In this document: positions 56,008-64,000 of the stretch, in pieces | Layout of the letters: each line of letters opens with the position of its first letter | How positions within the stretch are numbered: position 1 is the stretch's first letter | NCBI GenBank assembly: GCA_942490855.1 | Contig: CALNYS010000001.1 | Span: 395,257-459,256, forward strand | Origin: CALNYS01 sp942490855 | GTDB taxonomy: Bacteria; Planctomycetota; Phycisphaerae; Phycisphaerales; UBA1924 | DNA: 64,000 nucleotides | Direction of reading: 5' to 3' | Position numbers and translations under genes: made by a program | Notes under the pieces: model-generated | Databases searched by the model: none | What the model was told of the DNA's origin: nothing | What the model saw: the letters and a program-made list of their open reading frames with translations, nothing else

Positions 56008-56703
56008 ATGTCCTTGGGAAAAATCCCTGTAGGAAAAATCATTGTGCGGGTCGTTGAGGCCGTCCTTGCAGTGTGGATTATTAAAGATGCGCTCGGTCTT
56101 TATATTGGCGGCAAACCGGATGCAGCGGTCAACAATGCGATCCTAGCAGGCGCCGTGATCGCCGTGTGCGAATCGTTGATTTGGCTCACGACGGCGCGGG
56201 CACGCAAGAAGTGGAATTTGTCCTCGGAAGAGATTCTCTGCAGAGGAATTCAGGCGCTGATCGCCGTGGCTATGGTCGCCGATGCGGCGTCGTCGCTACT
56301 CACAGGGAAAGGGTTCGGCGTCCACCAACCCGGTTGTTTGCTCTCCGTCGTGATTCTCGAGGGTATCATCCGGCGGTTCATCCGACCCGATCCTCGGCCA
56401 CCGGTCATGGCCCAGGCATTAAAGGGCATCCAGGCAAACGTCAAAGTGTTCACGCACCTCCCTTCCGAGAAGGTCAGGGAAACACTTGGCCTGGTGCGCG
56501 GCATATCGGACATCGAGGCCAGCTCACGGCTGGATTTCGAACTCGCAGAGCAAGAGGCGCTCTACTTGATGCTGAAGCAAGCCCGAGAGCTCGGCGCAAA
56601 TGCCGTCGTCGATGCGCGGCTGACGACCGGCACCTACGAAACCAACGGCTCGCAGTGGCAAGTCTCCCGCCCCGTTTACACGGGCACTGCTGTCCGGATC
56701 TAG
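56008..56703 (+). CDS. Membrane protein with C-terminal YbjQ-like domain (copy 2)
   Basis: A 231-residue homologue of the protein at 43814-44518. The C-terminal 120 residues are nearly identical (LVRGISDIEASSR, ELGANAVVDARLTTGTYET) while the membrane half differs clearly (VLAVWIIKDALGLYIGGKPD). The ATG at 56008 is chosen to match copy 1. It converges on the traG fragment, 29 bases away. The uneven divergence suggests different selection on the two halves or recombination. Confidence 0.6.
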   Translation: MSLGKIPVGKIIVRVVEAVLAVWIIKDALGLYIGGKPDAAVNNAILAGAVIAVCESLIWLTTARARKKWNLSSEEILCRGIQALIAVAMVADAASSLLTGKGFGVHQPGCLLSVVILEGIIRRFIRPDPRPPVMAQALKGIQANVKVFTHLPSEKVRETLGLVRGISDIEASSRLDFELAEQEALYLMLKQARELGANAVVDARLTTGTYETNGSQWQVSRPVYTGTAVRI

Positions 56704-56732
56704 TCTATGACCGGCGACGTTCCGTAGACCTG

Positions 56733-59268
56733 TCACGAGGCAGCGTCGCCGCGAATCCCGCGCAGCGAGTCGATGACCACGTTCCAGTCCACTGTGGCCC
56801 GGTTGCCTTGAATCCCCTCGTAATGGCTCTCGTTTGACGCGTCTCGCGGCAGGCCGGCCCAGATCTCGGAGAGATTCCGGGCGAAACGCTCATCGCCGAT
56901 TCGGCCTCCGATCCAGCCTTCCATGCCGGCGTTCCGGGCAAGCTGCAGGGCCATCCGGTCTTGCAGCGCTGGCGTAAAGCGCTCGTTTCCGCTGAGGCCC
57001 ATTCGATCGATCAGCCCATCGAGCGTGTTATCGAGGAGCTGGTACCTGCCAATCGCCGATCCGCCGTTGGACTGGACGAGGTCGGTCTGGAGGTCGCGGA
57101 CCTCATTAACCGAGAGACCGGAGAGGTCCACGCGGTCCTGTTCCGCATTGCCGTACCACGCGTTGTAGTTGCCGCGGGACTCGGGCACGGCGATCAAGTC
57201 CAGCAACGCACCGGACCAGCCCCCGGAAACGCTATTCTGGCTCAGAGGGGGGAAAACCGGGGCGCTCCCGGTGTTTGCCCGATTGTAAGCGCCGATGGTT
57301 CGCAGATAGGTGTCGTCTTCGGAGATAGCCGATCGCGTGAGCAACTCGGCAATGTGCTCACCCGTCTCCCCTTCCGCCTGGATCAGCGCCTCCTTGGCGC
57401 GCTCCCTGGCTTGCGATGCGTCCGTGTCCAGCATGTCATGAATCCCTGCCGGGAAAAACGATTCATTGGCGGCGCGGAAGAACGCCATCTGCTCGTCAGT
57501 CAATCCGTACCCGCGCACCTGGTCCATGCGGGTGTCGATCAGCGCATCGCGCGCCTCCTGCCAACCGCTTCCGGCTGCGCTCACCGCTTGATCCCAGTCG
57601 CCGGTCCTTTTGTAGGTTTCACCAAACTTCTCAACGATGCCGCTGATTCCGTCTTCAGCCAATCCGCTGAGTCCGGCCCTGGCCAACGCTCCCGACTGAG
57701 AAAACTTCATCAGAAAGCCCCCGACCTCATCCGCGGCAATCTGGGGATACGGACGCGGCAGCATCGCTTGCTCGCCCAGGAGCTGGGCATACTGCTCACG
57801 TTTCTGTGAACGCATGGCGCCGCTTGCACCTCCGCCGAAGTCCGCGGCATCACCACTGTATCGGTCATGTGATCGACCCACTTCCCCCGGATCGTGCCGG
57901 TCCCGCGTAAGGCGCTGGTGTCCTGCGACTTCGCCGCGCACACCGTCCGTTCGGGCACGCGGATCGCGCAGATTGCCAGCGCTCACGTCGTCCGTCGCCC
58001 TGCCGTAGGTTGGAACCCGCCCATCCAGATCCGTATTGCGTCCAGGTTCAATGCCCGCCGGCCGCGGACCGCCAAAGGCATCGGCGAGAATGCCGAAGCC
58101 GCCTTCGCGCGCCGTCTGCTGCTCCTTTTGCGACAGCTCGCGATCCCCTTCCCCGTAGCCTAGGAGCAGCGCCATCCCGGCCGCGGCGTTGGCTTGATCT
58201 CGGTCGGCAAAGACGTCGGCGTAGCTCCAGGAGCTGGCGAGGCGCTGGTGATCCCCGGTGAGTCCCAGGCGGTCGATCCGCTCGTACATCCGGTCCATCA
58301 GCCCTGGGTCGCCGGCGACCGCGTGTCCGATCTCGACGGCGCGGTAGCTGCCCAGGGTGCCGAAGCGCTCGGCCGTGGACTCGGAGCGTTCCAGGCTGCG
58401 CGAGGCCGAGAGAGTATCGGATGCCTGCTCCTGCAGGGTCGAGCGCTCCTCCTGGGTCAGCCGCTCGGCGAAGACGTTGCGGGTACCGGATTGGGTGTCG
58501 GCCTTGACCCCCTCGGCCAGGCGGGCGGAAAAGTCACGGTCGCTCGAGACGCGCCTGGCGATATCGTCGGCGATCTGGTCCTGGAGCTGCTCGTTGGTGG
58601 CGTAGCTTCCCGTTAGGGTTCCGCCGCCGCGCAGCACACCCTTGATCGCCTCGGTCACCGCGCCCCGGTCGGACTTGTTCGAGGCACCGATCCCGGCGGA
58701 GATCGCCGCGGCAAACTGCTGGGAGGACAACCCGCTTTTACTGTAGCGGTGAGTCAAGCCCTCCGCCTCCTGCAGCAGCGCCCGGTCGGTCTGGCTGCCC
58801 GAGCTCTCGTAGCTCCAGCCCATGGCCCGCCCGTCGAAGGTTTCTCCAGACCGCGATGCGGACGATGCGGCCGCGGACGCCAGCCCACTGGTGAACTGCT
58901 GACTTGCCTCCTCCGCCACCCGTTGCCTGGAGCTCAGGTCCCGTTGCACGCTCTGGCCCACGTCGGCGCGCCACAGCACGTTGTCGGCACCGGTGGTGGT
59001 CGTCCCCCGCAGCGGGGCGTGCTCCATGATCGGGCTCATGGCCAGCGCCGGGGCCGGGCGCATCACGTCCGGGGAGGTGATCTTCTCGTCGATGAAGTCC
59101 CCGCCCTGGAACCGTCTGGCGAGATGGGTGGCGGTGATGGCGCTGCCGTAGATCAGCATCAGGCTGATGGCCGGCGTGCTCGCCGCCAGCATGCCCCCGG
59201 TGGCCAGATAGTCCTGCAGCAGGAAGTCGAGCTTGTACAGCGAGAGGATCGAGGGCACATCCAGATTC
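56733..59268 (-). pseudogene. TraG, 5'-truncated second copy
   Basis: About 845 residues matching the C-terminal two-thirds of the traG at 40075, starting at NLDVPSILSLYKLDFLLQDYL. The frame is intact to the stop and includes the GLAEDGISGIVEKFG segment deleted from copy 1. The N-terminal membrane part is missing, cut by the transposon at 59269; the open frame runs on into transposon sequence to 59348. It can hardly be functional alone. Confidence 0.88.
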
Positions 59269-59465
59269 AGAGGACCTGACCTCGGTCCCGCGATCTTCTT
59301 GTAAGGGTCTGCCGAAAAACCTCGAGAATTCAATTGGAAGCAAGCCAAGTGCAGCGATTGTGCCGAGCAGCCTTTGGCTGGGGCTTGGATTTTGCGAAGA
59401 TACCGGTTTTGGCGCGCACCGTTGCGCCGAGGATAAAAATTGTCCTGCCGAAAGGGCCAGAGCCG

Positions 59466-59939
59466 ATGCCACAGATCCAGCTACCAATCTTCCCCGAGGG
59501 AGTCACCCATATCACCCCCGTGCTGGCATTCAGCAAACAGGATGGGCGCGTGACCTACTTCAACGGGTCCATGCCGGTGTTCGTCCACGAGGAAGACGAT
59601 CAGGCCTCTTTTCAAATGATCACCGCCCAGTTCTGCGTCAACGGCAATGCCAAGCAGGCGGACATCGTGCGCGCCTTCGGGGTGACGAAGATCAGCCTCA
59701 AGCGCGCGGTGAAACGCTACCGCGAAGAAGGACCAAAAGGGTTCTATACACCACGCAAGCGCCGTGGGCCAGCAGTCTTGACCCCATCGGTGCTGGCCGA
59801 GGCCCAGCAGTTGCTCGATGAAGGCTTGGAGCCGTCTGAAGCGGCCGATCGACTGGGCATCAAACGCAACACCTTCTCCAAAGCGGTGCGAGCCGGACGC
59901 TTGCACAAGCCGGTAAAAAAAACGCTGACACACAGCTGA
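59466..59939 (+). CDS. Transposase first frame: N-terminal helix-turn-helix part
   Basis: A 157-residue product with tandem helix-turn-helix motifs (NAKQADIVRAFGVTKISLKRAV and EPSEAADRLGIKRNTFSKAV). The ATG at 59466 follows GAAAGG. Without frameshifting it would act alone as a DNA-binding protein, possibly a regulator of transposition. It stops at 59937-59939, shortly after the slippery A8. Confidence 0.8.
   Translation: MPQIQLPIFPEGVTHITPVLAFSKQDGRVTYFNGSMPVFVHEEDDQASFQMITAQFCVNGNAKQADIVRAFGVTKISLKRAVKRYREEGPKGFYTPRKRRGPAVLTPSVLAEAQQLLDEGLEPSEAADRLGIKRNTFSKAVRAGRLHKPVKKTLTHS
59915..59922 (+). promoter_or_regulatory. A8 slippery sequence for -1 frameshifting
   Basis: Eight A residues (GTAAAAAAAACG) occur 15 bases before the stop of the first frame. 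Slipping back one base opens the catalytic frame without a stop (KNADTQLTSKSER, then TAPMGVGAADV). Such poly-A signals are the usual way of making fused transposases in several IS families. Confidence 0.7.
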
Positions 59940-61672
59940 CGAGTAAGAGCGAACGCTCGGCCGCCGACCGTACCGCCCCGATGGGGGTGGGTGCGGCGGA
60001 CGTGGCGGGCCGTTTAGCCGCCAGCGTTGGCGAGCTCGATGCGGTGGCGCCGGACTTCACCCCAGCGCTGGATGTGCCCAACGGCGGCCTGCTGTGCGCC
60101 TTGCCGGCCTTGCTCGCGGTGGGCCTGCTCGAAGGGGTGGAGCGCCATTTGGAATTGCCCAAGGGCTACTATGGCCTCGACAGCCTGTTGCTGCTGCTCG
60201 CCTTCCTGGCGCTGGCGCGGCTCGACTCGATCGAGTCGCTGCGCTACAGCGCCCCGGGGGAGTGGGGCAAGCTGCTGGGACTGGATCGGGTCCCGGAGGT
60301 ACGTACCCTGCGCGCGAAGATCCAGCTCCTGGCCCAAGAGGATGCTCCGGGGCAATGGAGCGCGGCGCTGTGCGAGCGCTGGATGACCGCCGCCCCCGAA
60401 CAGGCCGGCGTGCTCTACATCGATGGGCATGTGCGCGTCTACAACGGCAGCCAGACCCAGCTGCCGCGTCATTATGTGGCCCGCCAGCGCTTGTGTCTGC
60501 GGGCCACCACGGACTACTGGGTCAACGCGATGGACGGACAGCCCTTCTTCGTCGTCAACCAGGTGGTCGACCCCGGACTGATCCAGGTCGTCGAGCAGGA
60601 GATCGTGCCGCGGCTTGAGCAACGCGTGCCCGTACAAGCAGACCGAGAAGCGCTCAAGGCCGATGCGCTGCGCCATCGCTTCACCCTGGTGTTCGACCGC
60701 GAAGGCTATTCGCCGGATTTCCTGCGGCGGATGAAGACGCAACGCATCGCCTGTCTGACCTATCACAAATTCCCCGGCGAGGATTGGCCCCAGGAGGAGT
60801 TCGCTCCCGCTCAGGTGCGTCTGCCCAGCGGCGAGATCATGACCATGGACCTGGCCGAACGCGGCACCTGTCTGAGTAACGGATTGTGGGTCCGGGAGCT
60901 GCGCAAGCGCAGCGAGCGCGACCACCAAACCGCCATCCTGTGCACCGATTATCGCTCCGCGGCGGCCCCTTTGGCGATAGCCATGTTTGCTCGCTGGTCG
61001 CAGGAAAACTTTTTCAAGTATGCCCGCGAACACTTCGGTCTGGATCGCCTGGTCGATTATCGCACCGAGGTGATTTCCGATCCCCTACAGGTCGTCAACC
61101 CCGATTATCGCCACCTCGACGGACAGGTGCGCTCGGCCACCGGCAAGCTCACCCGCCGTCTGGCCAAGTTCGCCGCCATGACCCTGGAGGAACCCATCGA
61201 GCCGCGGTATATGGAGCCGTTCGTGCGACGTAAGGCGGCGCTGAAAGAGGACATCGAGACCCTGCAGCACGACCTCGACACGCTCAAGGCCAAGCGCAAA
61301 GAGACGTCCCACCACATCACGGTCGATGAGCTTCCCAAAGAGGCGCGCTTTCGCCAGCTCAGCACTCAGTCCAAGCACCTCGTCGATACCATCAAAATGA
61401 TTGCGTATCGGGCCGAGACAGCCATGGCCAACCGCTTGCGCGAGCATCTCAAACGGCCCGATGAGGCGCGTCGGCTACTGCGTGCCCTTTACACCACCGA
61501 AGCGGATCTGTTACCAGATCCCGATGCGCGAACCCTGACGGTACGGTTGCACCATGGCGCAAATGCCGCCACCGATCAGGTGATCGCGAAGCTGTGCGAG
61601 GAGCTCAACGAGACGCAGACGGTTTTTCCGCGCACGAACCTGCGGCTGGTGATGAAACTGGGCTCGACGTAG
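59921..61672 (+). CDS. Transposase second frame: DDE catalytic part
   Basis: About 584 residues readable after the -1 shift; an internal ATG at 59981 gives a 563-residue form. Probable catalytic acids are in VLYIDGHVRVYNG, FTLVFDREGYSP and WSQENFFKYAREHFGLDRL, consistent with an RNase H-like DDE core. A coiled coil (ALKEDIETLQHDLDTLKAKR) lies near residue 430 of the shorter form. No stop interrupts it, so the element may be active. Confidence 0.78.
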   Translation, partial: NADTQLTSKSERSAADRTAPMGVGAADVAGRLAASVGELDAVAPDFTPALDVPNGGLLCALPALLAVGLLEGVERHLELPKGYYGLDSLLLLLAFLALARLDSIESLRYSAPGEWGKLLGLDRVPEVRTLRAKIQLLAQEDAPGQWSAALCERWMTAAPEQAGVLYIDGHVRVYNGSQTQLPRHYVARQRLCLRATTDYWVNAMDGQPFFVVNQVVDPGLIQVVEQEIVPRLEQRVPVQADREALKADALRHRFTLVFDREGYSPDFLRRMKTQRIACLTYHKFPGEDWPQEEFAPAQVRLPSGEIMTMDLAERGTCLSNGLWVRELRKRSERDHQTAILCTDYRSAAAPLAIAMFARWSQENFFKYAREHFGLDRLVDYRTEVISDPLQVVNPDYRHLDGQVRSATGKLTRRLAKFAAMTLEEPIEPRYMEPFVRRKAALKEDIETLQHDLDTLKAKRKETSHHITVDELPKEARFRQLSTQSKHLVDTIKMIAYRAETAMANRLREHLKRPDEARRLLRALYTTEADLLPDPDARTLTVRLHHGANAATDQVIAKLCEELNETQTVFPRTNLRLVMKLGST

Positions 61673-61676
61673 ATTC

Positions 61677-63497
61677 CCCGAAGTCCGGCAACCCAAGGGC
61701 CTGACGTTGTTCACCGCCGCCGGCCAGGGCGACGGCAAAACCTTGGGGCTCAATCACCTGGGCCACGAAGGCTTGTTGCACCGCGTGGTGGCGGGCCACT
61801 GGGGTCGGATGCCGAAGGTGGCACAACTGGCGCTCGACAACCTCATCCAGGCCTACAACCTGCCCCAGGGCATTATCTGTTAGTTATTCCGGGATCTGGC
61901 CGCCGGCAAACCGGGTTCCTTCTCCAAGGTCGGACTCCGTACCTTCGTCGACCCCCGCTACAGAGGCGGCCGAATCAATGACGCCACCACCAAGGACATC
62001 GTCAGTCTGGTCGAAGTCGATGACGAGGAGTGGCTGTTCTACAAGGTCGGCGAGGTCAACGTCGCCTTCGTGCGCGGCACCACCGCCGATACTTTCGGCA
62101 ACATCACCATGGAGCGCGAAGCACTGACCCTCAACAACCTCGCGATGGCGATGGCGGCCAAGAACAGTAACGGCATTGTGATCGCGCAGGTCGAACGGAT
62201 CGCCGAGCGCAGGAGCTGCCGCCGCGCCAGGTCAAGATTCCGGGGGTGTTGGTCGATTGCGTGGTGGTGGCCGAACCGGCCCAGCACATGCAGACCCTGG
62301 CGACCCAGTACAACGCGGCCTATTCCGGCGAATTCCGTGTTCCACACCCCAGCCTGGTGTCGGCTCCGCTGACCGAGCGCAAGATCATCGCCCGTCGTGC
62401 TGCCTTCGAATTGCCGCCCAACGGCATCATCAATCTGGGGGTCGGGATGCCCGAAGGGGTGGCGACGGTCGCCAACGAGGAGCGGATCTCGCACCTACTG
62501 ACCATGACCGTGGAATCCGGCCTGATCGGCGGGATTCCCTCGACCGGCGGTGACTTCGGGACCGGGGTCAACATGGATGCGGTGATCGATGAAAATCAGC
62601 AGTTCGATTTCTACGACGGTGGCGGCCTCGACATGGCGTGTCTTGGCATGGCCGAGTGCGATGCCGCCGGTAACGTCAACGTCAGCCGCTTCGGCGGCCG
62701 GCTGACCGGGGCCGGCGGCTTCATTAACATCAGCCAGAACGCCCGTCTCGTCGTATTCGTCGGCACTTTTACAGGCAGTGGTCTCGAGGTCGAGGTCAAT
62801 GACGGCAAGCTGCGGATTGTCCAGGAAAGCAAGCAGCGGAAGTTCCTCGAGCAGGTCGAGCAAATCACCTTCAACGGCCAGTACGCCTACGATCGCGGCA
62901 AGCCAGTCTACTACGTCACCGAACGCTGCGTGTTGCGTCGCGTCAGGGGGGCTGGCGCTGATCGAAGTGGCGCCCGGCATCGACGTCGAGCGGGACATTC
63001 TACCGAACATGGACTTCGAGCCGATCATCGGTGAATACGGCGAGATGGATGCGCGCATCTTCGATGCCAACCCGATGGATTTGGAGACTGAACTGCTCAA
63101 CCTGTCATTGCCGGAACGGGTCATTTACGATCCGGAACGCAACATCCTGTTCCTCAATTTCGAGGGTATGTATGTCCGGGTGGTCGAGGACGTGAAGGCA
63201 ATCTGGGATATTTGCGAGCAGCGTTGCAAGGAGGCCGGCAAGCGGGTCGGCGTGATCATCAATTACGACGGGTTTCGGATCAATCAGGACATGTACGACG
63301 CCTATGCCGAAATGGATCGCCACTTCCTGGCCAACTATTTCAGTCAAATCACCCGCTACGCCACCAGCGCGTTCCTGCGCGCCAAGCTGGGCGAGACCTT
63401 GTCCGCGCGCGGCATCGCACCCCATGTCTTCGAGCGCCGGGAGGAAGCCCAGGCATTCCTGTCCCGGCAAAGCGGTGACGCCGGCCGTCGGACCTGA
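61677..63497 (+). pseudogene. Acetate/3-oxoacid CoA-transferase family I, decayed
   Basis: The frame starts mid-protein (KGLTLFTAAGQGDGKTLGLNHL), so the N-terminus was lost at the transposon. It has an in-frame TAG at 61880 and frameshifts near 62215 and 62945. Family signatures remain: INLGVGMPEGVATVANEE and TVESGLIGGIPSTGGDFGTG, the latter around the likely catalytic Glu, then LDMACLGMAECDAAGNVNVS. The intact enzyme moves CoA between short-chain acyl groups and carboxylates. Confidence 0.88.
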
Positions 63498-63706
63498 CCC
63501 GGATCGCCGCCCCGGCGCAGCGGGCAAACCGCTGTGATTGCGTCGACCAAGCAACCAGAACAGAGGTGGCCCCGGAAATTCGCAGAGCGGGAATCACCGT
63601 CGCAGGATTCCTTAACACCAAGAAGGCGCGGCATGGAGCTGCAAAACAGGTACGAGATCTTTATTGGCGAGTAATTTGCCAACATCGGAACTGTTACTCA
63701 AGTCCA

Positions 63707-64000
63707 CTACTGTCCGGGTAAATTGTCGAACAAATTCAGTTGGTTAGTCATGTCGAGTCCCCCGCTCATGGATTCCGCTCCAGTAAGCAGCTGAAGTAAC
63801 TGGGTTTTCTCGAATAGGGTCAGACTCAGAATCTGTAGAATTGTGTAGAGATCCGCTTTGATGTCGAGGCGTTTCTTGATGATCGCCACGAGAACGTAGA
63901 CAGAGATGGCGATCCAGATCTGGCTTTTGACCGCGTTCTCGGAGGTTCCGAAGAACGACTTGATGCGCAGGTGTTGCTTGATCCACTTGAAGAACAACTC
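63707..64000 (-). CDS. IS4-family transposase, C-terminal part (runs off the window)
   Basis: The last 97 residues of a transposase: FKWIKQHLRIKSFFGTSENAVKSQIWIAISVYVLVAIIKK, then LQILSLTLFEKTQLLQLL. This is the conserved tail of a widespread IS4-type group, and the catalytic residues lie beyond the window edge. The gene stops beside CTGTCCGGGTAA, probably close to the element end. The preceding 63498-63706 holds no gene. Confidence 0.85.
   Translation of the reverse strand, partial: ELFFKWIKQHLRIKSFFGTSENAVKSQIWIAISVYVLVAIIKKRLDIKADLYTILQILSLTLFEKTQLLQLLTGAESMSGGLDMTNQLNLFDNLPGQ

Larger units (their letters stand above)
55415..59268. repeat. Inverted duplication, copy 2
   Basis: This segment (vapC 3' part, YbjQ-like gene, traG 3' two-thirds) matches 41272-45115 in reverse orientation. 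It ends at 59268, where the traG homology stops and transposon sequence begins. The two copies flank about 10.3 kb and could recombine to invert it. Confidence 0.85.
59269..61676 (+). mobile_element. DDE transposon with frameshift-fused transposase
   Basis: The element lies between the truncated traG and the truncated CoA-transferase, each of which stops abruptly at its edges. It carries two overlapping frames joined by a slippery A8. Clear terminal inverted repeats were not found, so the outer limits are set by where the host genes resume. The family is not certain; it is not IS701 or IS4-like as elsewhere in the window. Confidence 0.7.

Overview
The window is a mosaic of three blocks that look unrelated in origin. 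Bases 1-17,700 are very GC-rich, ordinary chromosome of a planctomycete-like bacterium (probably Phycisphaerae, judged from gene content). They hold a partial phosphohexomutase, a YggU protein, both subunits of DNA topoisomerase VI, a BtpA-family protein, a secreted tricorn-like protease, and a complete cbb3 oxidase operon (fused ccoNO, ccoQ, a one-haem ccoP, ccoG, ccoH, a TauE/DsbD-like membrane protein, ccoI, ccoS). An initiator tRNA with its own promoter and terminator ends this block.

Bases 17,700-32,900 are a lower-GC accessory island just downstream of that tRNA, whose 3' end is partly repeated 134 bp away. It carries an HNH-like protein. Next is a cassette of C5-cytosine methyltransferase, PD-(D/E)XK nuclease, Z1-domain ATPase and Hsp90/MutL-type ATPase. 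It also has a large serine recombinase and a PD-(D/E)XK nuclease fused to an EVE-like reader domain. A phage packaging set follows (ParB-methyltransferase, small terminase, large terminase) with no portal or capsid genes. The whole reads as a defence island or degenerate phage satellite. Decayed metal-efflux genes (CDF and RND) follow to about 34,650.

Bases 34,650-64,000 look proteobacterial (Chromatiales-like gammaproteobacterium is a guess). A broken potA/potB remnant and the 3' half of a tRNA-Arg with its terminator mark the left edge of an integrative element. The element has an Xre regulator, a lambda-O/DnaT/DnaC-like replication module with 22-bp iterons, and F-type transfer genes traF, traH and traG. 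The rest is rearranged. A 3.9-kb traG/YbjQ-like/vapC segment is present twice in inverted orientation, around about 10 kb of decayed sequence. That interval holds a nested pair of group II introns (a twintron), a regularly spaced palindrome array, an IS701-type insertion sequence and a VapBC-type toxin-antitoxin pair. The right end has a DDE transposon with a -1 frameshift signal, a decayed CoA-transferase and the end of an IS4 transposase.

The abrupt change near 34,650, where two truncated genes abut, could be real recombination or an assembly chimera; the sequence alone cannot decide. The observations most worth following are the restriction-like cassette at 18-25 kb with the nearby nuclease-EVE fusion, the twintron at 46.0-47.6 kb, and the two 22-23-bp repeat arrays.
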